DNA of 15,212 nucleotides from FEN-987 sp049521055. Lineage in GTDB: Archaea > Thermoproteota > Bathyarchaeia > 40CM-2-53-6. Both the position numbers and the translations under genes were made by a program. The stretch covers positions 1 to 15,212 of the forward strand of contig JBEKPE010000061.1 of NCBI GenBank assembly GCA_049521055.1, read 5' to 3'. Shown one piece after another: positions 1 through 7,017 of this stretch (position 1 is its first letter; every line of letters begins with the position of its first letter). The notes beneath the pieces were generated by a model. That model saw nothing but the letters and a program-made list of their open reading frames with translations, was not told the DNA's origin and did no database searches.

Positions 1-384
1 GATGCGTTCTCCCAAGCTTTGGATGGAAATTATCCAAGCTTGCCAGCTCCCATGCTTGCCGAGGTTGAAGACATAAAATCAATCGCAAGAATCCTACTTC
101 CCCTCTCACTCAGAGAAGGAACCCTATTCCCTCTCTGGCACTTCACCAGGGGGAAGAACCATATTCTTGGAACATGCATACCGTTCGAACACTACTATGA
201 GGCGGACGCGCTGCCCGTGTTCTTCTACGTCTCGCTCAGCGAGGGGCCCAAGGCGGGTTTCGTAAAGTACATCGCGGTAAAGCCGACGGGCGAGAAAGTT
301 GAGTACGTGAATAACACGAGCGATGCTAAATATTTCTACGCGAAGATTATTGACGTAAAGGATATGCCGATATTTCCCAAATAG
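1..384 (+). CDS. Unrecognised protein, 3' part only
   Basis: The reading frame is open from the first base of the window to the TAG at 382-384. The gene therefore probably begins upstream, and the TTG at 19 is only the first possible start codon inside the window. About 127 residues are visible. The composition is that of a soluble globular protein: aromatic-rich beta-like stretches (LPVFFYVSL, AGFVKYIAVKP) and no membrane segment or signal peptide. I do not recognise the family and see no catalytic motif. It ends 17 bases before a perfect hyphenated palindrome (401-415) that could mark its transcript end. That it is coding is inferred from the long open frame and ordinary amino-acid composition. 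Confidence 0.6.
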   Translation, partial: DAFSQALDGNYPSLPAPMLAEVEDIKSIARILLPLSLREGTLFPLWHFTRGKNHILGTCIPFEHYYEADALPVFFYVSLSEGPKAGFVKYIAVKPTGEKVEYVNNTSDAKYFYAKIIDVKDMPIFPK

Positions 385-400
385 TTCACGGAATGTTCAA

Positions 401-415
401 CCGAATCGGATTCGG
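401..415. repeat. Hyphenated palindrome after the first gene
   Basis: CCGAATC-G-GATTCGG: two perfect 7-base arms around a single G, 17 bases after the stop of the first gene. As RNA it could fold as a 5-bp stem with a 5-base loop. As DNA it could be a protein-binding site. No T-run follows, so a terminator role is uncertain. Confidence 0.4.
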
Positions 416-537
416 TGAGCCCGCTTTCCGCTGGTTTGCGCGGACGCTCAGTGAGGGAGGGGTGGGGAACCCTAGTTTTCTATGGCACGAGGGTTGTGGT
501 TATGGGTAGCTTTTTTGCCGTCCCGCGCTGAAGGGCG

Positions 538-1305
538 TTGAGGCCGTTTCGCGTGGCGTTTGGGGAGAAGGTTTTGAGGGCGGCGGAAAGGAATGGGACG
601 AGAACGGTTCTTGCGTTGGATTTAGAGGACGCCGACCCCTCAAGGCTCCTCAAGAGGAGCAGAGAGGTGCTTGAGAGTGTGCGGGGGTTGGTTTGTGCGG
701 TCAAGATTAACCGGCAGCTGGTCATGGCGCTGGGTTTGGGGGTGGTGGCGGACTCCATAGTCAAGTTAGCTAACGACTACTCTCTGCCAACGATCATGGA
801 TGCGAAGCTGAATGATGTTGGGCATACGAATGGGTTTATGGCACGCACCTACTTCGACATGGGCTTCGACGCTGTAATCGCCAGCCCCGTAGCAGGGTGG
901 GAGAATGGTTTGGACACTGTATTCGAAGCCGCCCGGTCGAGGGAGAAGGGTGTGCTGTTGCTAACCTACATGAGCAACCCAGGCGCCGAAACCTTCTACT
1001 CACTAATGGCCCAGCGACCGGATGGGAATGCGAAACCAGTCTTTGAGATTCTCACCGAATTGGCCATAGAGTGGAAAGCCAGTGGCGTCATCGTGGGGGC
1101 CACCCAGCCTTGGGTCATCTCACGGGTCCGACAGCTCGCTGGACCCAAGCTGCCCATATACAGCCCCGGCGTTGGCACCCAAGGCGGAGACTCAACCGCA
1201 GCCTTGGAAGCGGGCTCGACATACCTAATCGTAGGCCGGTCCATTTACAATTCTCCAGACCCGGCGAAGGCGGCAATGGAATTCAGGCGCCCCATTCGGC
1301 TTTGA
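538..1305 (+). CDS. pyrF: Orotidine 5'-phosphate decarboxylase
   Basis: Decarboxylates orotidine 5'-monophosphate to UMP, the last step of de novo pyrimidine synthesis, as a cytosolic TIM-barrel enzyme. The catalytic tetrad is visible: Lys56 (AVKIN), then Asp88, Lys90 and Asp93 in MDAKLNDVGHTN. The phosphate-binding loops are SPGVGTQGGD (209-218) and IVGRSIY (231-237). At 255 residues it is slightly longer than many archaeal versions. The DAKLND form and the MSNPGAETFY stretch resemble thaumarchaeal enzymes as I recall them. A stop at 529-531 closes the frame upstream, so translation starts at TTG 538 or GTG 553. GTG 553 has a GAGG nine bases before it and would remove five residues. No other pyrimidine genes are nearby; the S25e gene follows after 129 bases with its own TATA-like box. 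Confidence 0.95.
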   Translation: MRPFRVAFGEKVLRAAERNGTRTVLALDLEDADPSRLLKRSREVLESVRGLVCAVKINRQLVMALGLGVVADSIVKLANDYSLPTIMDAKLNDVGHTNGFMARTYFDMGFDAVIASPVAGWENGLDTVFEAARSREKGVLLLTYMSNPGAETFYSLMAQRPDGNAKPVFEILTELAIEWKASGVIVGATQPWVISRVRQLAGPKLPIYSPGVGTQGGDSTAALEAGSTYLIVGRSIYNSPDPAKAAMEFRRPIRL

Positions 1306-1393
1306 CTGGAGCGAGGCTTCACTGGAACATTGCGAGAACAGGAGAAAGTAGGGGACAAGCATTTCTTGGAATATGTCAACTCCAAGACCAAGA

Positions 1394-1402
1394 CTTTTAT
1401 TC
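1394..1402 (+). promoter_or_regulatory. TATA-like box of the S25e gene
   Basis: CTTTTATTC lies about 37 bases before the ATG of the ribosomal protein gene. This predicts a transcript start near 1423 and a leader of roughly 10-15 bases. The assignment rests on position and composition only. Confidence 0.45.
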
Positions 1403-1434
1403 GGCTGGTATGTAGGCGGTAAGAGTGATTTCTA

Positions 1435-1770
1435 ATGGGTGGCGCCAAAAAGAAAAACCTAGCTCAAATGGAAAAACAGCAGGTCCAGCAAGACGCCGGA
1501 AAGAAATCTGAACCTGCTAAGAAAACCAAAGGCAAAACGGTTGCCGAGAAGAAAGGTCCAGGAGGCATAGGACTTCCGAACTTCGACGACCCAAAGTTCA
1601 GTGGCGAGATTTCAAAGCTTGGCGCTTTAACGCCTTACGCGATCGCTACCCAATTCAACGTTCGGCTAAGCGTCGCCAGAGACATCCTCGAAGAGCTGGA
1701 ACGCCGCAGGTTAGTGAAGCCCGTAGGCGGGAACGCGAGGATTAAGATCTACAAGCTCGCCGCGGCCTAA
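1435..1770 (+). CDS. rps25e: Small ribosomal subunit protein eS25
   Basis: A 30S subunit protein shared by eukaryotes and TACK/Asgard archaea. Residues 1-48 are a lysine-rich, probably disordered tail beginning MGGAKKK, as in the family. Residues about 53-108 form the winged-helix domain with the family signature LTPYAIATQFNVRLSVARDI followed by LEELERRRLVKPVG. The length of 111 residues is normal. The ATG start fits both the conserved MGG beginning and the TATA-like box 37 bases upstream. The stop codon overlaps that of the convergent cyclophilin-like gene by four bases (1767-1770), so the two transcripts must run into each other. Presence of eS25 argues against a euryarchaeal host. Confidence 0.96.
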   Translation: MGGAKKKNLAQMEKQQVQQDAGKKSEPAKKTKGKTVAEKKGPGGIGLPNFDDPKFSGEISKLGALTPYAIATQFNVRLSVARDILEELERRRLVKPVGGNARIKIYKLAAA

Positions 1771-2267
1771 ACTTTCTCCACACGTATCTTCGTTCCGCTT
1801 TTCAAGGAGCGAAACAATTCAAGGTTCGACGTAATCTTCCCCACGATATTGACTGGACTGTAGGGGATGGTTGGACCGTAGAAGATGCATAGTGCAGAGC
1901 CCATAGGCCAATAGGCCATCGCCCCAACCTCAACCCTATCCTTCGCCTTCTCAGTCCCCATCTTAACAGGAGTCTCGAAGTAAATCTCCTCCCTCCACCT
2001 CGCAGCCCTACCTTCGAAAGGCAACGCATTCGCAAGATTATCGACAGTCATTGGACTCTGAAACCTAATCAGCTCACCCTCCGCTTCCCCATAAGGCTCG
2101 GCTATCAACCGAACCTTGTAACGCGTAACGTCGGTTTCGACGGGCTTCGTTTCTGATGGCTGCACGACTGGTTCGCTAGACAATAGTTCATACTTCCACC
2201 TTTTGTTGGTCCAGTGGGGTGTTAAAAGCCGTGCGTAGGACTCTGTTCCCTTCTGAATCACTCGCAC
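1767..2267 (-). CDS. Cyclophilin-like fold protein (DUF369/TM1367 type)
   Basis: The C-terminal ~118 residues match the cyclophilin-like beta-barrel family (Cyclophil_like, PF04126) typified by Thermotoga TM1367. The beta-rich start is RYKVRLIAEPYGEAEGEL (49-66), and the hallmarks are AYWPMGSALCIFYGPT (118-133) and SPVNIVGKI (137-145). The family has the cyclophilin fold without an established prolyl-isomerase activity, so the biochemical role is unknown. Family members are usually about 120-130 residues. The N-terminal 48 residues from the GTG at 2267 have no counterpart I recognise, so a later start, for example the GTG codons near residue 34, is possible. The gene is convergent with S25e (4-base stop overlap) and divergent from the COG2403 gene across a 63-base spacer that carries an inverted repeat. 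Confidence 0.85.
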   Translation of the reverse strand: MRVIQKGTESYARLLTPHWTNKRWKYELLSSEPVVQPSETKPVETDVTRYKVRLIAEPYGEAEGELIRFQSPMTVDNLANALPFEGRAARWREEIYFETPVKMGTEKAKDRVEVGAMAYWPMGSALCIFYGPTIPYSPVNIVGKITSNLELFRSLKSGTKIRVEKV

Positions 2268-2268
2268 T

Positions 2269-2298
2269 GATAGTTTTCTGACACAAAGAATAACTATC
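2269..2298. promoter_or_regulatory. Inverted repeat in the divergent intergenic spacer
   Basis: GATAGTT (2269-2275) and AACTATC (2292-2298) are perfect 7-base inverted copies, 16 bases apart, between two divergent genes. The right arm sits in the AT-rich stretch that could hold the promoter of the COG2403 gene. This could be an operator seen by both genes. If the cyclophilin-like gene really starts at 2267, the left arm abuts its start codon. Confidence 0.4.
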
Positions 2299-2330
2299 CT
2301 ACGCCTCTAGCCCGAACGAGGTGTTGAGAA

Positions 2331-3671
2331 TTGACCGATCGAATCCGCACTGTCATAATGGGTGCAGCGGGAAGAGACTTTCACAATTTCAACGTCTACT
2401 TCCGAAACAACCAAGAGTATGAAGTCGTGGCTTTTACCGCAACTCAAATTCCTGGAATCGAAGGCCGCACGTATCCTCCAAAATTATCGGGCCGACTCTA
2501 CCCCGAAGGGGTGCCCATTCTACCTGAATCGGATCTTGCTAAGATCATCAAGGATGAGAATGTTGATCTCGTCGTCCTCGCGTACAGTGATCTAGCATAC
2601 GACGATGTTATGCACAAGGCCTCGCTGGTGCTTGCCTGCGGCCCGGACTTTCGTTTGATGGGCCCAAAAACGACGATGCTCAAATCGAAGCTGCCGATGA
2701 TTTCCGTTTGCGGTGTGCGGACTGGAGTTGGTAAGAGCACGGTTTCTCGAGCCGTTTCTCGAGCGCTGAAGAAGAATTTTGGGCGGGTGGTTGTTATCCG
2801 TCACCCCATGCCTTACGGAATACTAGCGGATGAGGTTTGCGAGCGGTTCGCTACGTACGATGACTTGAAGCGATATGAGTGTACGATTGAAGAGCGGGAA
2901 GAATACGAGCCGCACATCGACATAGGTAACGTCGTCTACGCTGGCGTAGATTACGAGCAGATTCTACGCGAGGCTGAGAAGGAGGCGGATGTCATTCTGT
3001 GGGATGGCGGAAACAATGATCTCCCATTCTACAACCCTGATCTGCAAATCGTTGTCGTTGACCCACTTCGACCTGGTCATGAGCTTCTATACTACCCTGG
3101 TGAGGCCAACCTGCGGATGGCGGACGTTGTCGTGATAAACAAAGTTGACAGTGCATCTCCCGAAAACGTTGAGGTCGTTCGTAAGAACGTGAAACTTGCG
3201 AGACCGGAAGCGAAGATTGTCGACGCGGCTTCAGAGATTCATGTTGACGATGAAGCGCTAATTCGGGGTAAGCGGGTTGTTGCGATCGAGGACGGACCCA
3301 CAGTCACGCATGGTGGGATGAAGGAAGGTGTTGGGGCGATTGCGGCACGAAAGTTCGGCGCTAAGGAGCTCGTCGACCCTAAGCCATACGCTGTCGGTTC
3401 GATCAAACGCACCTATGAGAAGTTCCCGCACCTCGGCCAAGTATTACCAGCGATGGGGTACGGCGAGAAACAGATCCGGGAACTGGAGCAAACGATCGCA
3501 GCAATAGACTGCGACTCACTAGTCTTAGGAACACCAATCGACTTACGAAGAATAATGAATCTTCCAAAGCCAGCAGTACGCGTCAGGTACGAGATTCGGG
3601 AAACCACGAAACCTACTCTAGAGGAAATTCTACGAGCACTCCCGATCCTAGTAGCACAGAAATCACGTTAG
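2331..3671 (+). CDS. Cyclic 2,3-diphosphoglycerate synthetase-like P-loop protein (COG2403)
   Basis: Resembles the COG2403 family, named for the methanogen enzyme that cyclises 2,3-diphosphoglycerate with ATP. Many members lie outside methanogens and have unproven roles. The N-terminal Rossmann-like part begins VIMGAAGRDFHNFN (8-21). The P-loop is GVRTGVGKST (128-137), with a Walker B-like VILWDGGNND (221-230) and a GTPase-like NKVD (270-273). The C-terminal half carries the family's THGGMKEGVGAIAARKFGA (326-344), then FPHLGQVLPAMGY. At 446 residues it is close to the methanogen enzyme's length. A near-perfect ribosome-binding site, GAGGTG at 2318-2323, is seven bases before the TTG start and decides it. 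Its 3' end overlaps the convergent aminotransferase by nine bases. The family is well supported; the substrate is not. A predicted-GTPase annotation is the common alternative. Confidence 0.85.
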   Translation: MTDRIRTVIMGAAGRDFHNFNVYFRNNQEYEVVAFTATQIPGIEGRTYPPKLSGRLYPEGVPILPESDLAKIIKDENVDLVVLAYSDLAYDDVMHKASLVLACGPDFRLMGPKTTMLKSKLPMISVCGVRTGVGKSTVSRAVSRALKKNFGRVVVIRHPMPYGILADEVCERFATYDDLKRYECTIEEREEYEPHIDIGNVVYAGVDYEQILREAEKEADVILWDGGNNDLPFYNPDLQIVVVDPLRPGHELLYYPGEANLRMADVVVINKVDSASPENVEVVRKNVKLARPEAKIVDAASEIHVDDEALIRGKRVVAIEDGPTVTHGGMKEGVGAIAARKFGAKELVDPKPYAVGSIKRTYEKFPHLGQVLPAMGYGEKQIRELEQTIAAIDCDSLVLGTPIDLRRIMNLPKPAVRVRYEIRETTKPTLEEILRALPILVAQKSR

Positions 3672-4781
3672 CACACGCTTCAAAGTATCGAAGACGTAGT
3701 CCAACTCCTGTTCCCCGAGCTTGGGATGCACGGGTAGAGAGAAAACCTGCCTGCAAGCCTTCTCGGTTTCAGGCAGAGGCCGCCGGGAAGTTGAGCGTTC
3801 CCGGTATAGCGGAAGCAGATGTAAGGGTGACTCGTAATAGACTGCGGCTTCAATATTTCTAGACCTCATCTTCTCAATCACCTTGTTCCTCTTTCCCGCG
3901 TTCGCGCCATGCAGACGAAGTGTAAAGAGGTACCATGAATGCTTGCGCCCCTCAGGTTCCTTCGGAGGAACCACCTTACCCAGCATGCCAACCTTCTCCC
4001 CGAGAAACTGTGCATTGTTCCTGCGCCGTTCCAGGAAGGAAGGCAGTTTTCTAAGCTGAGCCGAGCCGATGGCTGCCAACAGCTCAGTCATTCGGTAGTT
4101 GTTCCCGATGGAAACCGGCCAGTAAGGCCGCTGTTCGCCATGTGACCTAAGCATTCGCAACCTTTCCGAGTAATCATCATCATTCGTCGTAACCATCCCC
4201 CCTTCCCCAGTCGTCATGTTCTTACCCGCGTAGAAACTGAAACAGGACAGGTCTCCAATCGACCCGATGCGGGAGCCCTTATACTCCGCTCCATGAGCCT
4301 GCGCAGCATCCTCAATCAAAGCTACACCGCGCTCTCTCGCCACCTTCTTTATTGGATCAAGTTCGGCTGGAAGCCCGTAGATGTGAACCGGCATAATCGC
4401 CTTAGTATTCCGAGTCATTGCCGCCTCCACCGTTTCGGCAGTAACTGTGTACGTGTCAGGGTCGATGTCAGCAAAAACAGGCTCGGCACCAGCCATGAGA
4501 ACAACCTCGGCGGTTGCGTGGAAAGTGAAAGAGGGAATAATGACTTCATCCCCAGCCTTAACCCCAGCAACCAATAAAGCACAATGCAGGGCCGCCGTCC
4601 CGGTGTTCACGGCAACCGCATGCTTTGCTCCAACATACTTCGCGAAGTCCTTCTCAAACTCTAGAACCCTCGGCCCCATCCCACTCTTCTCAGTAAGAAT
4701 ACCACTCCTCAAAACCTCCGTCGCAGCATCAATCTCCTCCTTCCCAATCATCGGCTGATTAATTCGAATAATATCCCGCAC
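3663..4781 (-). CDS. DegT/DnrJ/EryC1/StrS-type sugar aminotransferase
   Basis: PLP-dependent fold-type I aminotransferase of the family that usually transaminates nucleotide-linked keto-sugars, feeding surface polysaccharide or N-glycan synthesis. The PLP lysine is Lys187 in SFYAGKNMTTGEGG. The cofactor aspartate is Asp158 in IEDAAQAHGA. The phosphate loop is NTGTAALHCAL (59-69), preceded by the typical start INQPMIGKEEIDAA and LRSGILT. NNYRMTELLAAIGSAQL (227-243) and YYESPLHLLP (315-324) are also characteristic. The length of 372 residues is complete. The GTG at 4781 has an AAGGTC about ten bases upstream; ATG at residue 11 is less likely because it removes conserved sequence. No other sugar-nucleotide gene is visible beside it, so the exact substrate cannot be inferred. 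Confidence 0.92.
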   Translation of the reverse strand: MRDIIRINQPMIGKEEIDAATEVLRSGILTEKSGMGPRVLEFEKDFAKYVGAKHAVAVNTGTAALHCALLVAGVKAGDEVIIPSFTFHATAEVVLMAGAEPVFADIDPDTYTVTAETVEAAMTRNTKAIMPVHIYGLPAELDPIKKVARERGVALIEDAAQAHGAEYKGSRIGSIGDLSCFSFYAGKNMTTGEGGMVTTNDDDYSERLRMLRSHGEQRPYWPVSIGNNYRMTELLAAIGSAQLRKLPSFLERRRNNAQFLGEKVGMLGKVVPPKEPEGRKHSWYLFTLRLHGANAGKRNKVIEKMRSRNIEAAVYYESPLHLLPLYRERSTSRRPLPETEKACRQVFSLPVHPKLGEQELDYVFDTLKRVLT

Positions 4782-4974
4782 AAGAAATCGACCTTGAACT
4801 GATTGCGGTCTAGGTTATGTTCATCTAAAAGCGTTTCTAGGTGAAAATTGTGGAGAGCAACGGCACGGGTGAAGGGTGGATATCCCATAGAGCGTCGGAT
4901 GCGAACCCTGGAGAAGTCTGAGACGCCACCTGAGCTGGGATGCAGATTTTTCACGGCTTCATATAACCACATGA

Positions 4975-5136
4975 AGCGTTGATGAGTGGAACCCGACCCT
5001 GACCTCTCTTCAGGTATCTCAGATAGCTGCGAGTAGCCCTCTGACGAGCATTCCAGGGTTTCCTTGGGACTCGCTTCTTCTAGGTTTCCTTATCGGGCTG
5101 GCAATTTTAGTTCTAAAGCGTTCTAAGAAAGCTTAA
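4975..5136 (+). pseudogene. Orphan C-terminal membrane anchor of an IPGFP-type surface protein
   Basis: After an in-frame TGA at 4972 the frame reads SVDEWNPTLTSLQVSQIAAS, then SPLTSIPGFPWDSLLLGF, then a hydrophobic run ending LAILVLKRSKKA and a TAA at 5134-5136. This has the same architecture as the C-terminus of the intact surface protein at 7706-9013: IPGFP, acidic residue, one membrane helix, basic tail. No ATG, GTG or TTG codon exists in frame between 4972 and the anchor, and no frame upstream gives a convincing N-terminal part. I read it as the 3' remnant of a decayed or rearranged cell-surface gene. A ribosomal-frameshift product or unusual start is less likely. It lies in the 589-base gap between the aminotransferase and the thermosome. 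Confidence 0.6.
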
Positions 5137-5197
5137 CTCGTGTAAACTAATCCGAAGCTTAGAGCAGTCGAATACAGGAGTCTTTGACTCGTTAAGG

Positions 5198-5208
5198 GCT
5201 AGGTGACG
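5198..5208 (+). repeat. Direct repeat copy 1 upstream of the thermosome
   Basis: GCTAGGTGACG occurs here and again at 5244-5254, exactly the same 11 bases 46 bases apart, in the non-coding region before the thermosome promoter. A run of six T (5210-5215) directly follows this copy and could end transcription from upstream. Confidence 0.5.
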
Positions 5209-5243
5209 GTTTTTTACAACTCAATTCTAGACACCGAAAATTA

Positions 5244-5254
5244 GCTAGGTGACG
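5244..5254 (+). repeat. Direct repeat copy 2 upstream of the thermosome
   Basis: Second copy of GCTAGGTGACG. Its GGTGACG half is followed nine bases later by CGTTACC (5264-5270), a near-perfect inverted partner with one mismatch. The site could therefore be bound by a dimeric regulator. It lies about 60 bases upstream of the predicted TATA box. Confidence 0.45.
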
Positions 5255-5297
5255 ACATCTTGACGTTACCAAATTACCTTCTGTTTATGTTGAATTG

Positions 5298-5319
5298 TTA
5301 CTTTTAGTAAAATTTATAT
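5298..5319 (+). promoter_or_regulatory. Thermosome promoter: palindrome overlapping the BRE position plus TATA box
   Basis: TTTATAT at 5313-5319 is a strong archaeal TATA box. It predicts a transcript start near 5341 and a leader of about 30 bases. Immediately upstream, TTACT-TTT-AGTAA (5298-5310) is a perfect palindrome covering the position where the transcription factor B element would lie, a classic place for an archaeal repressor. Confidence 0.65.
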
Positions 5320-5356
5320 GAAATCAGTTTCTTTGCTGGGCTTAGTTGTTCATAGC

Positions 5357-5361
5357 GGAGG
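5357..5361 (+). promoter_or_regulatory. Ribosome-binding site GGAGG of the thermosome gene
   Basis: GGAGG lies nine bases before the CTG at 5371 and between the predicted transcript start and the conserved N-terminus of the chaperonin. Its spacing is the main evidence that translation begins at this unusual CTG codon. Confidence 0.6.
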
Positions 5362-5370
5362 CTTTGAGGG

Positions 5371-7017
5371 CTGTCAAGGAATATTGGTGGTCAGCAGACG
5401 ATTATTCTGAAAGAGGGGACTTCGAGGTCTGAGGGCCGTGACGCCACGCACGCTAACATTACTGCGGCATTAGTCGTCGCGGAATCCATTCGATCCTCCC
5501 TGGGACCGAAGGGTATGGATAAGATGTTGGTGGATGGTTTTGGGGATGTGACGATCAGTAATGACGGTGCCACGATTCTTGATGAGATGGAGGTTCAACA
5601 CCCCGCCGCCAAGATGTTAGTTGAAGTCGCCAAGACTCAGGACGATGAGGTTGGGGACGGGACCACCACCGCGGTTGTTCTGGCTGGGGAACTCTTAACG
5701 AAAGCCCAGGCCCTGATCGACAAAGACGTCCACCCAACAGTAGTCGTCGACGGTTATCAGATAGCGAGCGGAAAGGCGCTTGAATTCCTCCGCAAACTAG
5801 CAATCAAAGTAAGCCCGAACGATAAAGTGATGCTCAAGAAAGTCGCGAAGACCGCTCTTGCCAGCAAACTCCTCGCCGACTATAAGGACCTGATCGCGGA
5901 CATGGCGGTACGTGCGGTTATGGAAGTTACCGAAAAGTCGGGAACGGTCTACAAGGCGGATGTCGAGGACATCAAAGTCGAGAAGAAACCTGGTGCCGCG
6001 TTAACCGATACCGTCTTGATTCAAGGCGTCCTCCTTGACAAGGAGGTCGTACACCCAGGCATGCCCAAACGAGTCGAGAAGGCGAAGATTGCTCTCATCA
6101 ACTGCCCACTAGAGGTTGAGAAGCCTGAGTTTGATGCGAAATTGAACATCCAGAACCCTGACCAGATGAAGGGCTTCCTGGATGAGGAAGAGAAGATGCT
6201 AAGAGATATGGTGGACAAGATAGCTAATTCCGGCGCGAACGTTGCAATTTGCGAGAAAGGCATTGACGATGTGGCCCAACATTTCATGGCGAAGAAAGGC
6301 ATCCTAGCCGTCCGACGCGTAAAGCAATCTGACATGGAGAAACTAGTCAAAGCGACTGGGGGGCGGATACTATCTCAACTTGAAGGCCTGAAGCCTTCCG
6401 ACTTAGGGCAAGCCGGCCTTGTTGAAGAAAGAAAAGTTTCCGATGACAAAATGACTTTCGTGGAGGGTTGCAAGAACCCGAAGGCTGTTAGCATACTCGT
6501 GCGTGGAGGCACAGAACGCGTAGTGGATGAGGCTGAACGTGCCATTCATGACGCGTTATGCGTTGTTCGGGATGTCGTGGTTGAACCTTTCGTCGTTGCT
6601 GGTGGGGGGTCCATTGAGGCTGAGGTTTCTCGGATGGTAAGGGCCTACAGTCAGAAACTCTCAGGGAAGGAACAGTTAGCAGTTCAAGCATTCGCGGACG
6701 CGCTCGAAATTATACCGTTGTCTCTGGCGGAGAATGCTGGTATGGATCCGATTGATTCGTTGATGGCTGTAAGGGCGAGGCACCAAGCGAAGTCTAAGTG
6801 GGTAGGCATAGATCCTATCGGGGGGAAAGTTGCCGATTTGGCGAAACTCGAAGTTTATGAGCCCCTTGCGGTAAAGGTGCAGGCTCTGAAATCTGCCGGC
6901 GAAGCGGCGTGCATGATCTTGAAGATCGACGACGTCATAGCGGCGTCTAAATCGAAGGAAAGCGGAGCACCAAAGGGGCCAGAAAGTGGTAAAGAAGAGG
7001 GAGAAGGCGAGTCCTAG
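5371..7017 (+). CDS. thsA: Thermosome subunit (group II chaperonin), apparent CTG start
   Basis: ATP-driven cytosolic folding chamber subunit. From CTG 5371 the protein is 548 residues and begins (M)SRNIGGQQTIILKEGTSRSE, exactly like archaeal thermosomes. Nucleotide-binding motifs follow: SSLGPKGMDKMLVD, then GDVTISNDGATIL, then GDGTTT (95-100, Asp96). The catalytic Asp393 is in AIHDAL, and the domain-closing loop is VAGGGSIEAEVS, where Ser replaces the more usual small hydrophobic residue. AENAGMDPIDSL and VYEPLAVK are also typical. The tail is Lys/Glu/Gly/Ser-rich without GGM repeats. An in-frame TGA at 5365-5367 and the absence of ATG, GTG or TTG codons before 5515 force a CTG start, another rare start or a sequence error. 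ATG 5515 would delete about 48 conserved residues. The gene overlaps rpoK by 32 bases. The letter A in the symbol is arbitrary; paralogues are not visible here. Confidence 0.95.
   Translation: MSRNIGGQQTIILKEGTSRSEGRDATHANITAALVVAESIRSSLGPKGMDKMLVDGFGDVTISNDGATILDEMEVQHPAAKMLVEVAKTQDDEVGDGTTTAVVLAGELLTKAQALIDKDVHPTVVVDGYQIASGKALEFLRKLAIKVSPNDKVMLKKVAKTALASKLLADYKDLIADMAVRAVMEVTEKSGTVYKADVEDIKVEKKPGAALTDTVLIQGVLLDKEVVHPGMPKRVEKAKIALINCPLEVEKPEFDAKLNIQNPDQMKGFLDEEEKMLRDMVDKIANSGANVAICEKGIDDVAQHFMAKKGILAVRRVKQSDMEKLVKATGGRILSQLEGLKPSDLGQAGLVEERKVSDDKMTFVEGCKNPKAVSILVRGGTERVVDEAERAIHDALCVVRDVVVEPFVVAGGGSIEAEVSRMVRAYSQKLSGKEQLAVQAFADALEIIPLSLAENAGMDPIDSLMAVRARHQAKSKWVGIDPIGGKVADLAKLEVYEPLAVKVQALKSAGEAACMILKIDDVIAASKSKESGAPKGPESGKEEGEGES

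Noticed and set aside
385..537. Possible tRNA or small RNA between the first gene and pyrF
   Set aside because: GC-rich with short stems, but no T-arm consensus, cloverleaf or C/D boxes could be fitted.
996..1415. Antisense and shifted open frames over pyrF (996-1244 minus, 1071-1415 plus)
   Set aside because: They are frame shadows of a strongly supported enzyme gene and show no independent motif.
4748..4972. 74-residue minus-strand frame upstream of the aminotransferase
   Set aside because: It overlaps the aminotransferase start in another frame, has no ribosome-binding site, no recognisable motif and unconvincing composition.
5198..5254. CRISPR-like array from the repeated 11-mer
   Set aside because: There are only two copies, the repeat is too short and no Cas gene is present; a regulatory repeat is the simpler reading.
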